From CAYYFV01 sp964451705 (lineage in GTDB: Bacteria > Patescibacteriota > Gracilibacteria > UBA1369 > GCA-2718715), in the NCBI GenBank assembly GCA_964451705.1, contig CAYVIV010000038.1:1-5307 (forward strand): DNA of 5,307 nucleotides, written 5' to 3'. The position numbers were made by a program, and so were the translations under genes. Of this stretch, positions 5,196 through 5,307 are shown piece after piece. A model generated the notes under the pieces. That model was given only the letters and a program-made list of their open reading frames with translations. It ran no database searches and was not told where the DNA came from. Position 1 is the stretch's first letter. Each line of letters opens with the position of its first letter.

Positions 5196-5213
5196 TGTGT
5201 TGATAAATTAAGT

Positions 5214-5242
5214 TTGAGTTTTGTATATTTACTCTATACAAT
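5214..5242 (+). promoter_or_regulatory. Predicted promoter of the tRNA-Ala gene
   Basis: TTGAGT (5214-5219), a 17-bp spacer and TACAAT (5237-5242) point to transcription starting just before the tRNA at 5254. The 58-bp gap to the divergent GNAT gene must also hold the GNAT promoter, which I could not place with confidence. Confidence 0.6.
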
Positions 5243-5253
5243 AGCTATGTTTT

Positions 5254-5307
5254 GGGGCATTAGCTCAGCTGGCTAGAGCGCTACGCTGGCAGCGTAGAGG
5301 TCATCGG
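5254..5307 (+). tRNA. tRNA-Ala (anticodon GGC), 3' part outside the window
   Basis: The sequence reads as a 7-nt acceptor strand GGGGCAT, D-arm GCTC...GAGC, anticodon stem CTACG/CGTAG with loop CTGGCAG (anticodon GGC, reading GCC/GCU alanine codons), variable loop AGGTC and the 5' half of the T stem (ATCGG). The window ends there, so the T loop, the acceptor 3' strand and any encoded CCA are not seen. Confidence 0.97.

Overview
This is a 5.3-kb bacterial window of low GC. It has sigma70-type promoters, one lipoprotein signal, two N-terminally anchored exported proteins, a two-lobed GNAT acetyltransferase and the 5' part of a tRNA-Ala(GGC) gene. No marker gene fixes the lineage. The lipobox and disulfide-prone exported proteins point to a bacterium with a substantial envelope, but phylum is left open. 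The + strand is richer in G and T whichever way the genes run, which suggests it is the leading replication strand. Four of the five start codons lack a Shine-Dalgarno sequence and sit behind short predicted leaders.

Layout. Positions 1-295 hold no gene. They contain two exact 31-bp tandem repeats and a decayed third, a 36-bp sequence identical to the promoter of the downstream lipoprotein gene, a second block resembling the promoter region of the 296-946 gene, and that gene's terminator. A minus-strand gene (296-946) encodes a 216-aa membrane-anchored protein with four cysteines. A 219-bp divergent promoter region separates it from a plus-strand 547-aa lipoprotein gene (1166-2809). The interval 2810-3043 holds a long-loop hairpin with a U-tract and a perfect TATAAT box. 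Next comes a small exported-protein gene that appears frameshifted: the signal peptide (GTG 3044, good ribosome binding site) lies in one frame and the acidic Gly/Thr-rich body (to 3393) in another. A perfect 30-bp palindrome separates it from two minus-strand genes. The first, 3451-4089, is a paralog of the 296-946 protein and carries a run of nine cytosines in its coding strand. The second, 4176-5195, is the GNAT protein. The tRNA-Ala starts at 5254 and runs off the right edge.

How it fits together. Four of the five protein genes encode envelope or exported products, and at least two belong to the same four-cysteine family. The duplicated promoter blocks suggest a locus that has gone through duplication and deletion. 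With the C9 tract and the split signal-peptide gene, it looks like a rapidly changing, lineage-specific surface-protein locus. The GNAT and tRNA look like ordinary flanking genes. Specific functions of the envelope proteins cannot be assigned from the sequence.
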